Shown here piece by piece: positions 36,613 through 46,796 of a stretch of DNA of 64,000 nt. Under the pieces are notes generated by a model. That model made no database searches and was not told the origin of the DNA. It was given only the letters and a program-made list of their open reading frames with translations. The stretch is taken from contig PHTZ01000001.1 in assembly GCA_002813285.1 (NCBI GenBank), positions 3,719,501 to 3,783,500 of the forward strand. The letters run 5' to 3'. How positions within the stretch are numbered: position 1 is the first letter of the stretch; the number at the start of each line of letters is the position of its first letter. Source of the DNA: Flavobacteriaceae bacterium MAR_2009_75. Its GTDB lineage: Bacteria > Bacteroidota > Bacteroidia > Flavobacteriales > Flavobacteriaceae. Both the position numbers and the translations under genes were made by a program.

Positions 36613-37803
36613 ATGAAAAAGGTAGTTGTCGGACTTTCCGGAGGTGTAGATTCAAGCGTAACTGCGTATCTGTTAAAGGAGCAGGGGTATGATGTGATTG
36701 GCCTTTTTATGAAAAATTGGCACGATGATTCGGTGACTATTTCTGAAGAATGCCCCTGGTTAGAAGATAGTAACGATGCACTAATCGTTGCGGAGAAGTT
36801 GGGCATTCCTTTTCAAACGGTTGATTTGAGCGAGCAATATAAAGAACGTATCGTAGATTATATGTTCGATGAATACCAAAAGGGCAGAACCCCAAACCCC
36901 GATGTGCTCTGTAACCGTGAGATTAAGTTCGATGTCTTTATGAAGATAGCACTTCAGTTGGGGGCCGATTACGTAGCTACGGGCCATTATTGTCGAAAAG
37001 GTATTTTGACCAATACTAACGGAGAAGAGACTTTTCAGTTGTTGGCGGGTGTAGATGGCAATAAGGATCAATCGTACTTTTTATGTCAATTATCGCAGGA
37101 GCAGTTGTCACGAACACTTTTTCCGATAGGGGAGTTGACCAAACCCGAAGTACGTAAAATCGCTGCAGATAATGATTTGATCACAGCAGATAAAAAAGAT
37201 TCACAAGGGCTTTGTTTTATCGGGAAGGTAAGACTTCCTGAATTTTTACAGCAGAAGTTGAAGCCCAAAAAGGGAGTAATCGTTGAAGTACCATCTGAAA
37301 CGGCCCAATATCAAAAAGAGACACCCCAATTTCTTTCCAAGGTTGATGAGTTGGCCTTTAATGCTACCAAACCTGTCTACCATAAAGAGGATGGGAAAAT
37401 TGTAGGCGAGCATCAAGGGGCTCATTATTTTACAAAAGGGCAGCGCAAAGGGTTAGATGTTGGTGGTACAAAAGAACCGCTATTTGTGATTGAAACCGAT
37501 GTCGATGAGAATGTAATTTACACCGGTCAAGGCAAGTCGCATCCTGGGTTGTATCGCAGAACCCTTTTCGTAAACGATGATGAACTGCATTGGGTACGAA
37601 CCGATTTGGCTTTGCAGGTAGATGGCCAGATGGAGGTGATGGCACGCATTCGCTATCGTCAACCGCTACAAAAAGCCACTTTGTACAAAATTGATGGGGG
37701 CATGTACGTAGATTTTGAGGAGAAGCAATCGGCCATTACAGAAGGGCAGTTTGTAGCCTGGTACCAGGGCGATGAGCTTTTAGGTTCGGGAGTGATTGCT
37801 TAA
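36613..37803 (+). CDS. mnmA: tRNA-specific 2-thiouridylase MnmA
   Basis: Thiolates U34 of tRNAs for Lys, Glu and Gln. The 396-residue protein starts [15 protein letters not shown] (PP-loop, ATP), has [14 protein letters not shown] with catalytic Cys100 and SQGLCFIG with the second Cys near 200, and the C-terminal beta-barrel. The open frame extends 41 codons upstream but with no family similarity and across a promoter, so the ATG at 36613 is the start. Single gene. Confidence 0.97.
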   Translation: MKKVVVGLSGGVDSSVTAYLLKEQGYDVIGLFMKNWHDDSVTISEECPWLEDSNDALIVAEKLGIPFQTVDLSEQYKERIVDYMFDEYQKGRTPNPDVLCNREIKFDVFMKIALQLGADYVATGHYCRKGILTNTNGEETFQLLAGVDGNKDQSYFLCQLSQEQLSRTLFPIGELTKPEVRKIAADNDLITADKKDSQGLCFIGKVRLPEFLQQKLKPKKGVIVEVPSETAQYQKETPQFLSKVDELAFNATKPVYHKEDGKIVGEHQGAHYFTKGQRKGLDVGGTKEPLFVIETDVDENVIYTGQGKSHPGLYRRTLFVNDDELHWVRTDLALQVDGQMEVMARIRYRQPLQKATLYKIDGGMYVDFEEKQSAITEGQFVAWYQGDELLGSGVIA

Positions 37804-37818
37804 GGTTAGACAATGACA

Positions 37819-38080
37819 CCTCGAACGTAGTCTAGAGGGGATATTTAAAACCGATTGGTGTCCCCTCGAGCGAAGTCGAGAGGTTATTGTTTCACAGTTT
37901 GGTGAGGTCTCGACTCCGCTCGACCTGACATTTTTTGGTCATCAGGTTTGTGCAGTTATTTTGTAATTTCCCAGAACTAATTGATGTCATTTCGAACCCA
38001 CCTGTGAGTTTCGGGTAGGCAGTTGAGAGGAATTTTGAAGTTGTGAGTTTGAAGTAGGTCTTGACTTCGCTCAACTTGAC
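37819..38080. repeat. Cluster of REP-like palindromic repeats
   Basis: Four related palindromic units in the 325-base gap: 37819–37838 (CCTCGAACGTAGTCTAGAGG), 37864–37883 (CCTCGAGCGAAGTCGAGAGG), 37905–37926 (AGGTCTCGACTCCGCTCGACC) and 38056–38080. The core TCTCGACTxCGCTCGA is a common intergenic repeat of Bacteroidota; units 1–2 and 3–4 face opposite ways. Could act as terminator or RNA stabiliser for mnmA. Confidence 0.75.
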
Positions 38081-38128
38081 TATCTTACCAAAGTGAAACT
38101 GATTCTTATTTAAATAAAACATACACCC

Positions 38129-39070
38129 ATGCCCAATAAAATCACCGAACTGTTTCAGATAGAATACCCAATAGTTCAGGCGGGTATGGTCTGGGCCAGT
38201 GGTTGGCGATTGGCTTCGGCGGTTTCCAATGCCGGCGGATTGGGTGTTTTGGGTGCAGGAAGCATGTATCCCGAAATTTTACGGGAACACATACATAAAT
38301 GTCAGCAGGCGACCACGAAACCTTTTGGAGTCAATGTGCCTATGCTTTATCCTGACGTGGATAAACTGATGGCGATTATTGTAGAACTCGGGGTTAAAAT
38401 AGTCATTACTTCCGCAGGAAATCCTAAAAAATGGACTTCTTTTTTACAGGATAAGGGCATTACGGTGGTGCACGTGGTAAGTAGTGTGAAGTTCGCCCAA
38501 AAGGCCGAAGAGGCAGGTGTAAATGCTATAGTGGCCGAGGGTTTTGAAGCTGGTGGCCACAACGGCAGGGATGAAACAACGACCTTGACCCTCATACCGG
38601 CCGTGAAAGAAAAAATTAATGTTCCCTTGATTGCGGCAGGTGGAATAGCTACCGGAAGAGGCATGTTGGCTACCATGATTTTAGGTGCTGATGGTGTACA
38701 GGTGGGCAGTCGATTTGTCGCCAGCCAAGAAGCTTCTTCCCACGACCTTTTCAAGCAAAAGATTATTGAAGCGAAAGAGGGTGACACCCATTTGACTCTT
38801 AAAGAACTGGCTCCCGTTCGATTGCTAAAGAATAAGTTCTATGAGGATGTTCAACAGACTTACGCCCAGGGTGCATCTATTGAAGAGCTTAGAAATATAT
38901 TGGGAAAGGGGCGTGCCAAACGCGGAATGTTCGAAGGTGATATGGAAGAGGGTGAACTTGAAATCGGTCAGGTATCCTCAATAATTAACGACATCAAACC
39001 AGCTGCCACTATTGTAGCCGATTTGATGTCGGAATTTAATTTGGCCAAAAAGGAATCTGCTGGCCTATGA
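38129..39070 (+). CDS. Nitronate monooxygenase / FabK-like flavin oxidoreductase
   Basis: A 313-residue FMN-binding TIM barrel: PIVQAGMVWASGWRLASAVSNAGGLGVLGAGSM at the start, GVNVPMLYP, VVHVVSSVKFAQKAEEAGVNAIVAEGFEAGGHNG (catalytic His region) and AAGGIATGRGMLATMILGADGVQVGSRF. The family oxidises nitronates or reduces enoyl-ACP; the pattern cannot settle which. The stop overlaps by six bases the end of the large convergent gene. Confidence 0.9.
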   Translation: MPNKITELFQIEYPIVQAGMVWASGWRLASAVSNAGGLGVLGAGSMYPEILREHIHKCQQATTKPFGVNVPMLYPDVDKLMAIIVELGVKIVITSAGNPKKWTSFLQDKGITVVHVVSSVKFAQKAEEAGVNAIVAEGFEAGGHNGRDETTTLTLIPAVKEKINVPLIAAGGIATGRGMLATMILGADGVQVGSRFVASQEASSHDLFKQKIIEAKEGDTHLTLKELAPVRLLKNKFYEDVQQTYAQGASIEELRNILGKGRAKRGMFEGDMEEGELEIGQVSSIINDIKPAATIVADLMSEFNLAKKESAGL

Positions 39071-42000
39071 GGCCGGTTCTTGTTTTTGCCCGGAAAGAAA
39101 CTCGATCAAATCTCGTAACTCTCTTTTTGTAATCATTTTTCCCATGGCGGGCATAGCTGACGGCATGTTTTCACGTTTATCGATTCGTGAAATCGGAATT
39201 TCTAATGGTTCGGCATCATTGGTTCTTAAGATCAACTCATGCTCATTTTCTTGTTCCAGAAGTCCGTTTACTACTTGCCCATCTTTCAGGGTCAATGAAA
39301 CACTACCATAACCCGGTGCCAATCTCTTACTGGGTTCGATTAGAGATTCAAGAATCTGCTCTCTTGTAAGAATGTTTCCGATATTCTCTAACGGAGGGCC
39401 AACATTACCCCCTGCGCCACCAATTGCATGGCAACGGGTACACTGTGCGGTGGGGTTGTTGTTAAAAACTCTAGAACCCGCTCTATAGTTGCCACCTACC
39501 AAGGTTTCTTTGAAGGCTTCTGTAGAATTTCCGTCGCCTTTCAATTCTTCCATTTGGGCGATAAGTGGTTCCGATTCTGTGCTTTGTACAGCCTCGATAA
39601 GATCAAGTATCACACTCTGGTCCAATTTTTTGCTTTTGGCCTGAGCAATTAGACCTTCGAGTACATCGCCACTTTTCTCAAGCGGTAATTCACCTAGTAC
39701 CCCTAACATTCTTTGCTGCTCACGTACCGAACCGCTCTTGAATATGGGGTTGACCACATTGGGTAAATTTTCTTTTGAGATGTCTAAATGTGGAATAAGG
39801 CCCACTGCTGTAGTACGAACCGCCACGTTATTATCTTTCATTCCCAACTGCATGGCCCCCTCGATTTTATCGAATTCCAACTCTCCCAATGCCTTCAAAA
39901 TTTCGGAACGTACCTCTGGAGATTTATTCGATTTCATGATGGCATACAGCTTATAGTTGTAGCTATCAACTCCTAAATTTGCCAATGTCTTGGAAATACC
40001 GATCAAGATTTCCGGATTTCTATCTTCTATAAAGTCCGGTATATCTTTTTCAATTTTCTCTTTTACAGTATTGACCTCTCTTTTGATTTCGCCTCTATAT
40101 CTACCATCTACACGGTCAAGAACAGATGGCTCAGCCCAAGTTCCGATTGTGGCCAAGGCCTCACCCCGTAAGGCATTCGAAATATCCTGTCTCTTGGCAA
40201 AAGCGATCAAATTTTCAAGTTCTTTATCGCCACCAACACGTAGGGCTGCATTGATAGCCCTTCTTTGCAACGGCTCTGAAGTAAATTCTTTTGAGTTGAG
40301 CATTGCTGCCAAGTCTGGAAGCGCCTCTTCAATAGACCAATCATCGTTAATCGCCCTGGCAGCTTCCGTTACGATATATTCGTCTTTGTCGTTCAAGAAA
40401 ATTTTAACTTGTTCATTCTCTAATCTTCTAAGTACGAGTACTGCGGCAATACGTAAGCTTCTATTCTCGTTGTCTGCTAAGGCAACTAAAGGTTCGGTTT
40501 TTCCTATTCGGGTCAAAGCGAGTACACCTGCATGTCTTAAATAAAGATCTTCGTCATTATTTTCGGCAATCATATCCAATAGTGGTTGAATGGCTGCATC
40601 ATGCTTGATTCTGCCCAACGCTTGAGCTGCAAAAAACTTGACCCTGGCATTCTCGCTTTTCAATAAAGAAATGAAGCTTGAACCACCTTCACTGTATTTT
40701 ACATCACCTAAAACCTTTAAGGCCTGGGCAGTTATTTCCTTGTCATTATCATCAAGAAGATTCATTAAAATCGTGGCTTTATCGATATCTTCTGCAGCAA
40801 GTTGCCCAATACCCCAAATGGCATGAATTCGGGCCATTTGATTTTTATCGGTTTTGGCAGTTTGTTCAAGTGCCTTAAATCCCTCAGATCCATTTTTTAC
40901 CAATTGAAATTGGGCTCTTTTGCGAATTCGCATATCTGGGTAGGCGAGAAGCTCAACCAATTTTTCAGTCGATTGTTCCGCATAATCGAGCACCATAAGC
41001 TTTTCGGTCTCTTTTCGTTGGGCCTCCAAATCGTCTTTGCCATCGGCAACATCCAACTTCCAGACTCGACCGTAATTTTTTGTTCCCCATCCATTGATCC
41101 AATCTGCCAGATATAAAGCACCATCAGGGCCGAACTGTATACCTGTTGGCAATACACCGCTTAGAATACTTTGGTCGGTATCAAGCTCAAAAGATGCGCC
41201 CTTAGGCTTTAAATCGAAAGACCAAATGTTCGAGCGATCGGGATTACCGACAAATTCTACCAAGAAAAATTTATCTAACCAATCTTTACCGAGAGCTGTG
41301 CCCGGGTTATAAATCATACCCGTGGGGCCATTATGAAAATTTTGAATAGGTGGAATGATATAGGCAGCCTGACCTTCCCAACGCGGAACATAAAGTTTCT
41401 CGTCCATCCAGACACTATAACCATTATTCTTGTCATCGGTATACTTACCATATTGCCAGTTGGCGCGCCACCCTGCATCGGAACCCTCTACAATATGCAC
41501 TAAACGTTCGCTTTCACCGGCATGGTCTCCATCATTATCTGAAGAAATGATATTTCCGTAGGCATCGAAAACAAATTCATGGGTATTTCTAAGTCCTCTT
41601 GCAAAAACCTCGAAGTTGCTACCATCAGGGTTGCTACGTACAATAACTCCTTGGTTAGGGTATTTGTGTTTTTCGCCATCTACCGTAGTCAAGTTGGCAC
41701 CGATATCACCAATGCCCCAATAAATCTTGCCATCTGGGCCTTCAATCGCGCCCGACATACCGTGACCACCAAAACCGATGTGTACCGCAAAACCATTGGC
41801 TATCGAAGTTTTTTCATCTAGAACCAAATCGTCATTGGTGTCGGTCAAGCGCCACATATCTGGGCCTACACCTACAAAAACATCTTCGTCACGTACCAAA
41901 AGAGCTCCGGCAACATCTGTGATTTCATCATTGAAATCTTCTAAAATTCGAGTGGCTTTATCGGCTATTCCGTTGTCATTACTATCTTCAAGCATCCAGA

Positions 42001-42484
42001 CTTCTTCCTTTTCTACCGCAAGGTCTTTCCAGTCATGGCTGCCATCTCCATTTAAATCTTTTAGCCATTCGTTCTCCTCACTTTTTTCAGGTGCGAAAGT
42101 TTTATGAAGAAACTCTCTTCGGTCTTCAGGAGATTCAAGTGCGATGGAAGGCGTCATCCAATCTCTATATCCCCTAATATCAAATTCAGAATTTTTCTGT
42201 CTGTTGGTACGGGTTAGGTAAACCCTACCATACTTGTCCATTTGCATGGCAATCGGGTCGGGAGCCAAAGAATCGGAAGCCCATAGGCTTAGTTCAAGCC
42301 CCTCGGCGACTTTAGGAGTAATGCTTTCAAGAATCTCTTTCGCCCTTGACACTTCGGTCAGCGAGTCTTCACGGATAACTAGCGGAGTTTCTTTTGGTTT
42401 TTCGGGTTTTGAATCACATGAGGCTAATAGTAGAAATAAGGCGCTAATAGATAGCAGATAGTTGAGTCTGGTGGTAATTCTCAT
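39065..42484 (-). CDS. Large lipoprotein with PVC-type NHL/quinoprotein domain, HEAT repeats and C-terminal cytochrome c
   Basis: About 1139 residues from the ATG at 42484, where the lipoprotein signal begins (lipobox LLASC); a GTG 27 bases upstream is in frame. Residues about 30–450 form a beta-propeller-like glucose-dehydrogenase-type domain (GFGGHGMSGAIEGPDGKIYWGIGD; DGALYLADWINGWGTKNYGRVWKL). Then HEAT-like helical repeats (about 480–980), and a C-terminal cytochrome c module with heme motif CTRCH and MPAMGKMI supplying a Met ligand. Such proteins are linked to periplasmic oxidation of sugars, but the substrate is not evident. Runs alone. Confidence 0.88.
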   Translation of the reverse strand: MRITTRLNYLLSISALFLLLASCDSKPEKPKETPLVIREDSLTEVSRAKEILESITPKVAEGLELSLWASDSLAPDPIAMQMDKYGRVYLTRTNRQKNSEFDIRGYRDWMTPSIALESPEDRREFLHKTFAPEKSEENEWLKDLNGDGSHDWKDLAVEKEEVWMLEDSNDNGIADKATRILEDFNDEITDVAGALLVRDEDVFVGVGPDMWRLTDTNDDLVLDEKTSIANGFAVHIGFGGHGMSGAIEGPDGKIYWGIGDIGANLTTVDGEKHKYPNQGVIVRSNPDGSNFEVFARGLRNTHEFVFDAYGNIISSDNDGDHAGESERLVHIVEGSDAGWRANWQYGKYTDDKNNGYSVWMDEKLYVPRWEGQAAYIIPPIQNFHNGPTGMIYNPGTALGKDWLDKFFLVEFVGNPDRSNIWSFDLKPKGASFELDTDQSILSGVLPTGIQFGPDGALYLADWINGWGTKNYGRVWKLDVADGKDDLEAQRKETEKLMVLDYAEQSTEKLVELLAYPDMRIRKRAQFQLVKNGSEGFKALEQTAKTDKNQMARIHAIWGIGQLAAEDIDKATILMNLLDDNDKEITAQALKVLGDVKYSEGGSSFISLLKSENARVKFFAAQALGRIKHDAAIQPLLDMIAENNDEDLYLRHAGVLALTRIGKTEPLVALADNENRSLRIAAVLVLRRLENEQVKIFLNDKDEYIVTEAARAINDDWSIEEALPDLAAMLNSKEFTSEPLQRRAINAALRVGGDKELENLIAFAKRQDISNALRGEALATIGTWAEPSVLDRVDGRYRGEIKREVNTVKEKIEKDIPDFIEDRNPEILIGISKTLANLGVDSYNYKLYAIMKSNKSPEVRSEILKALGELEFDKIEGAMQLGMKDNNVAVRTTAVGLIPHLDISKENLPNVVNPIFKSGSVREQQRMLGVLGELPLEKSGDVLEGLIAQAKSKKLDQSVILDLIEAVQSTESEPLIAQMEELKGDGNSTEAFKETLVGGNYRAGSRVFNNNPTAQCTRCHAIGGAGGNVGPPLENIGNILTREQILESLIEPSKRLAPGYGSVSLTLKDGQVVNGLLEQENEHELILRTNDAEPLEIPISRIDKRENMPSAMPAMGKMITKRELRDLIEFLSGQKQEPAS

Positions 42485-42570
42485 TGAATTGAATTTGGTT
42501 TTTGAATGCACTTAGCCTATAAAAATAGGGAATTCTTTAGAGATAGTTCGAGTTTTCGACAACGTTATCG

Positions 42571-42804
42571 TCAATCTGCTTGCTGGGCAGAAATGGCCCT
42601 CACGATCATCATGGCCTTATCAAATTGATCTGTGTGAACAAATACTTCTAATGCGCCATCGACATTTGCCGCAAAACCCGCCAATCTAGCAGATTCCGAT
42701 TCATCTTTTATAACCGCTTTTATATCAACTTCTTGCAGTTTGTCTTCAATTCGTTGTACAGTAAATCGGTTGCCTGAATAAATTTTTTTATAGCTTGAAT
42801 CCAT
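42571..42804 (-). CDS. DUF2007 family protein
   Basis: A 77-residue cytoplasmic protein with the DUF2007 pattern: YSGNRFTVQRIEDKLQEVDIKAVIKDE and VFVHTDQFDKAMMIV. The family is described as a putative PII-like signalling fold; function unknown. It precedes the large lipoprotein gene in the same direction by 86 bases. Confidence 0.8.
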   Translation of the reverse strand: MDSSYKKIYSGNRFTVQRIEDKLQEVDIKAVIKDESESARLAGFAANVDGALEVFVHTDQFDKAMMIVRAISAQQAD

Positions 42805-42865
42805 AACTTCTATACCATTTTAGTTGAAGTATTAAGGTAGGAAATAGCTTTAAGGTTTGCAGAAA

Positions 42866-43614
42866 TTATTTTGACTCAAATGAACTTGTAAAAGTATTCT
42901 CTGCTTTTGTAATTCGTTCGTTTTTATCAAAGTTGTAGGGGCATGATTGAAAGTAGTCTTGAATACTAAACTTGCGGTCTTCAAACTGCCCTTGAAGAAT
43001 TTTGAAATATTGTATACGGTCTACACGAAAGGCCCTGTATTCGTTTCTAAGATGGCACCATGCGATTAAAATCCACTTTTGGTCGGTAGAGAAAAAAGCA
43101 TAAGGCTCAATTTTACGAAACGATATATGGGTGTCATTTGCTTTTCTATAATTGATTTCTACGTAATTAAGAGGGTTATGGCCAACTGCAATTCAGATAG
43201 TGCATTGCTGGCAATTTCTTCTTGCGGTCTAGAGAATACATGAATTTTGGTATTCAATATTTCGCTTTTTTCAAGAATTGTAGATCTAAACACTGATGTA
43301 ATCTTAATCAAGGCCTCTTCAAAATCATTGACAAATGAAGAGTCTTTGCTCTTGTTCACTAAATGTTGGGCGGTGATCAGGGCGTTGGCCTGTTTTTCGG
43401 TAAACTGAACAGGTGCCACGGTATAGCCTTCCATTAAAGAATAGCCTCTTCCTTCGAGGGTAACTACCGGTACGCCAGACTCTATGAGTTTTTGAATGTC
43501 GCGATAAATAGTGCGGATGCTAACATTGTATTTATCGGATAATTCGCTTGCCGTTAAAATTCGTCTCGATTTTAGCAAGGTGAGTATATTGATAAGTCTT
43601 GATAGCTGAGACAT
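42866..43614 (-). pseudogene. YafY-type HTH–WYL regulator interrupted by a frameshift
   Basis: From the ATG at 43614 (MSQLSRLINILTLLKSRR) the first frame encodes a DeoR-like helix-turn-helix (LTASELSDKYNVSIRTIYRDIQKL) and the middle of a WYL regulator, then stops at 43159 after SELQLAI. The missing WYL domain continues in another frame on the same strand (NYVEINYRKANDTHISFRKIEPYAFF ... WILIAWCHLRNEYRAFRVDRI) up to TAA at 42866. The two parts fit one 250-residue YafY-like protein. The break is near 43165–43175; a real mutation or a sequencing error are both possible. The gene lies after a VOC gene in the same direction. Confidence 0.88.
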
Positions 43615-43716
43615 AGCTTTAAAGGTAAGAAACTGGTTGAAGTTATAAACCATCATCTCAGGTACTTTCGTTTTAATTCGAAATGTACCTAAGATGGGTT
43701 GAGGCGGCTTAGAAAA

Positions 43717-44088
43717 CTAGTTCCAAGAATGGAAAGCAATTTTATTGCCCTCTGTATCTAGAAAATGGGCCATATAGCCGTTTTCACCGATATCGGTTTT
43801 AGGAATAAGTACTTTACCACCCGCTTTTTCTACACGAGCCAAAGGAGTAGCAAGGTTGTCACCGCCGTTTAAATAGACCGTTACACCTTCGGCAGATGGT
43901 TCGGCACCATTCATTTGCATGATGGCACCTCCGACTTTATTATTGTCGGAGTCATAAGGGAAAACCCCGTATTTGCTTTCGGGCATAGGAATCTCATTAA
44001 TTTCTACAGCTAATACTGTAGCGTAAAACGATTTTGCCCTCTCGAAATTTTTGACCGGAATTTCAAACCAGTTAATTGCATTGGTCAT
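43717..44088 (-). CDS. VOC-family (glyoxalase-like) protein
   Basis: A 123-residue single-domain protein: INWFEIPVKNFERAKSFYATVL at the start, GGAIMQMNG, VYLNGGDNLATPLARVEKAGGKVLIPKTDIGENGYMAHFLDTEGNKIAFHS at the end, matching small VOC proteins. A dimer could bind a metal, but the substrate is unknown. In many Flavobacteriia such a gene accompanies a YafY regulator as here, which would suggest control by that now-broken regulator. Confidence 0.88.
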   Translation of the reverse strand: MTNAINWFEIPVKNFERAKSFYATVLAVEINEIPMPESKYGVFPYDSDNNKVGGAIMQMNGAEPSAEGVTVYLNGGDNLATPLARVEKAGGKVLIPKTDIGENGYMAHFLDTEGNKIAFHSWN

Positions 44089-44204
44089 GATGTTATGTTT
44101 TTAAGATTAAACTTGACACAAAGATATTTTGACCAATGTCAGAACATGTCAGGGGTGGTTTTATAAATGAAAATTCTAATAAATATTTAAGAATCAGCAG
44201 TTCT

Positions 44205-45623
44205 TCAGTCTTTCTTCTGACTGAAAAGCCATTCTAATTTACCGGGTGTCTCATCAACTTTTCGCCAAACATCATGGCCTACCCCTTCAAATTCGGAATA
44301 CTTGGGTCTGCCTCCGGCCTGTTGCATACCTTCTATCATGTCTCGGGAAAATTGTACGGGAACATTCGAATCTTCTTCGCCATGAAAGGCCCAAACGGGA
44401 ATGTTGGCCATATTTTTGGCATGTTCGGGGTTTCCGCCACCACAAATAGGTATGGCGGCAGCAAATAAATCGGGGCGGGTACTCGCCAGATGCCATGATC
44501 CAAACCCACCTAAAGAAACCCCCATCACATAGCGTCGCTTTGTGTCTATTTTATATTTCTGTTCCAATTCGGCTATTGCCCCTAAAACCAATCCATCTAT
44601 TTTCGGATAGTTAGGAATTCCCCCAAAACTGGACCCGGGAGGAGCTTGTGGAACAAAAATAAAGGCCGGATACTTTTCTCGGTTTTTGGGCTCGGAAAGT
44701 GTTTGGGCAAGTTCAGATGTGGCTATCTGAATGATATTCTCGGTTCCGTTGCCACCGCCGTGATGTAAGCAGACAGCTAGCGGATATGCTTGATCGGGAT
44801 TATAATTTTTAGGTTTAAGCAAGCGATACGGAAGTTTTGCGCCCGTACTATCTATAAATATATGTGACTCGAATGAAGAAGCAAGCTTTTTTTGCCATTC
44901 AGAAGGAGTCTTATTTCGTAAATTATTTGAGACATAGTCTTGCAAAAGATTTATGGTGGGTATAAGCACCAAAATTGTGATAAGTAGAAAAGAAAACTTA
45001 AGAACAGGTGAAGAGCCTATTTTCTGTTTCTCGAATTCTTTTAATTCATTGTTGAAATTCAGGATAAAGGGGAGGGGAGTGAGCCAAAGTAAAACGAGAA
45101 TTATACCATGTACCTCGTCTAAAGAACGCCTTAAATCAAAGTCTTTTAGATTAAGGCTCCAAACAAAAGTTATTGTAAGCGCGATTCCGATCAGAAAGAT
45201 AAATATACCGGCAACTTTCAGCCAAAACTTTTCGCGTGCCTTTGAAACCAATAAACTGATACCATAAAGTAGAAAAGACAATAGAACGATAGTATAGGCT
45301 GATATGAATCGACCTTCTAGCCTTTGTTCCGTAAGCATAAAATAGTTGACTACTAAAAACCAAAAGCTCGCTAGACCTAATAAGATAGTGGCTAGAAAGG
45401 CTACGTTATATTTTTCATGAAAGTAATAGAAGACTAAACAAAATAGACCGATAAAATAAATGGCACCTGATGTTAACAACCAAATGGGGTAACTCTCTAG
45501 ATATTTTATAATAATACCCCCTTGTATAAGTGCAATGCTCAGGCAAAAATTTAATATTACCGAAACAGACAAAAAAAATGTGGCCAGTCGATAAAATTGT
45601 CTGTTTAGTTGGCCTATGCCCAT
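44205..45623 (-). CDS. Multi-helix membrane protein with C-terminal alpha/beta hydrolase
   Basis: A 472-residue protein. The first 230 residues hold about seven membrane helices; the rest is a hydrolase domain of the esterase/PHB-depolymerase type: PLAVCLHHGGGNGTEN (oxyanion region), YVMGVSLGGFGSW with nucleophile GVSLGG (about residue 375), WAFHGEEDSNVP (acid) and GVGHDVW (His). The orientation suggests a periplasmic esterase anchored by a helix bundle, an unusual combination. The DUF3500 gene lies 23 bases upstream in the same direction, likely one operon. Confidence 0.8.
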   Translation of the reverse strand: MGIGQLNRQFYRLATFFLSVSVILNFCLSIALIQGGIIIKYLESYPIWLLTSGAIYFIGLFCLVFYYFHEKYNVAFLATILLGLASFWFLVVNYFMLTEQRLEGRFISAYTIVLLSFLLYGISLLVSKAREKFWLKVAGIFIFLIGIALTITFVWSLNLKDFDLRRSLDEVHGIILVLLWLTPLPFILNFNNELKEFEKQKIGSSPVLKFSFLLITILVLIPTINLLQDYVSNNLRNKTPSEWQKKLASSFESHIFIDSTGAKLPYRLLKPKNYNPDQAYPLAVCLHHGGGNGTENIIQIATSELAQTLSEPKNREKYPAFIFVPQAPPGSSFGGIPNYPKIDGLVLGAIAELEQKYKIDTKRRYVMGVSLGGFGSWHLASTRPDLFAAAIPICGGGNPEHAKNMANIPVWAFHGEEDSNVPVQFSRDMIEGMQQAGGRPKYSEFEGVGHDVWRKVDETPGKLEWLFSQKKD

Positions 45624-45646
45624 ATTACATTCAGATAATATCTTGT

Positions 45647-46666
45647 CTAGTTATGGTCATTGGCATAATGTTCTTTTAAAACATCTTCACCAAAGTCATT
45701 TTCAAGATCGCGAACCACGGTGTGCACATGGTTATTATTGTTTTGTGTATTATCATATTCAATTAATAGGGTAGGCCCCTGAATACTATAATAATGTCCC
45801 TCACCGCGTTCAAGACTCCCCGCCCACGCAAATGATAACTGTTGCATTCCACCTTTATCGATATTCTCTTTAAAGGTTTTTGAAAATTTAGCTTCAAAAT
45901 TATCTAAATACAGCTGTAAAAGTGTTTTGAAGGCTTCTTGTTGTTCTGAATTCAATTTAGAATATTTTATACCCGAATGACCTAATTTTGAGGCCTCACT
46001 ATGATTACTGGTAAACATATCGTAAGGCGCCTTTTCTGAAAATTGGGCCACTTTTAGTTGTTCTGGAGTAAGCGAATTTATTAGGGCATAACCTAAATCG
46101 GTCTCTTTTTTTAAGACCTCATGACCTTTTTGTTCTCCTTCGAGCACCTTACCAGGGTTAGAACCTAGAAAGAAAGGAGTACTAGATACAAGAGTGGCTT
46201 CAGATGCGACGAAATTCAGTGATATATGATGACCTTCAAAACGCCAGCCCCAAAATTGGTCTTGAGCTGGTTTGCCGAAAATCCAGAAATGATAGTTCAA
46301 CGCATCTCGCTTTGCTGAACCGTCAGGCATTTTTGGATCGTTCTCCAATACCAATAAGATATTTTCCAACTCCATAATTTCTTGAGTCTTTTTATAGGCC
46401 TCAGAACTTATCGAGGCACGAAGCAAGGCTAGGGCAGCTGTTTTCTGTTCTTCGTTGTATTCTTTTAAAGTCGATCCTTTTCTGTATACAGGAGTGTAAT
46501 AAAATTTCTCACGCTCTTCTGAGGTAAGTTCGAATACAGTCTTCTTTTGTAATTCGGGTGATAAAGTTTCTAAAAAAGCTTCTGCCAATAGATGCAGCTC
46601 TTGAGCATTTATGCTAGTACAAAAGAATAGTTGAACTATTAAAAGTGGTATAAACTTGATTTTCAT
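45647..46666 (-). CDS. Secreted DUF3500 family protein
   Basis: A 339-residue protein with a signal peptide (ending SINAQE). The DUF3500 pattern is visible: GHHISLNFVASEA, TPFFLGSNPG, LDNFEAKFSKTF, FAWAGSLERGEGHYYSIQGPTLLIEYDNTQNNNNHVHTVVRD. The conserved His, Glu and Asp residues may bind a metal, but no function is established. Transcribed with the membrane esterase gene. Confidence 0.88.
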   Translation of the reverse strand: MKIKFIPLLIVQLFFCTSINAQELHLLAEAFLETLSPELQKKTVFELTSEEREKFYYTPVYRKGSTLKEYNEEQKTAALALLRASISSEAYKKTQEIMELENILLVLENDPKMPDGSAKRDALNYHFWIFGKPAQDQFWGWRFEGHHISLNFVASEATLVSSTPFFLGSNPGKVLEGEQKGHEVLKKETDLGYALINSLTPEQLKVAQFSEKAPYDMFTSNHSEASKLGHSGIKYSKLNSEQQEAFKTLLQLYLDNFEAKFSKTFKENIDKGGMQQLSFAWAGSLERGEGHYYSIQGPTLLIEYDNTQNNNNHVHTVVRDLENDFGEDVLKEHYANDHN

Positions 46667-46796
46667 AAGTTGGAAGGTATTACTTTTTAAGCGCTAAAAG
46701 GTACTAAAAACTAATCAATTAGTAATAGTTGCCTTAGACCAAAATAGTTAGGTCCAATGCCATAATTAGATAAGAAAACGTTACTTATAAATTACT

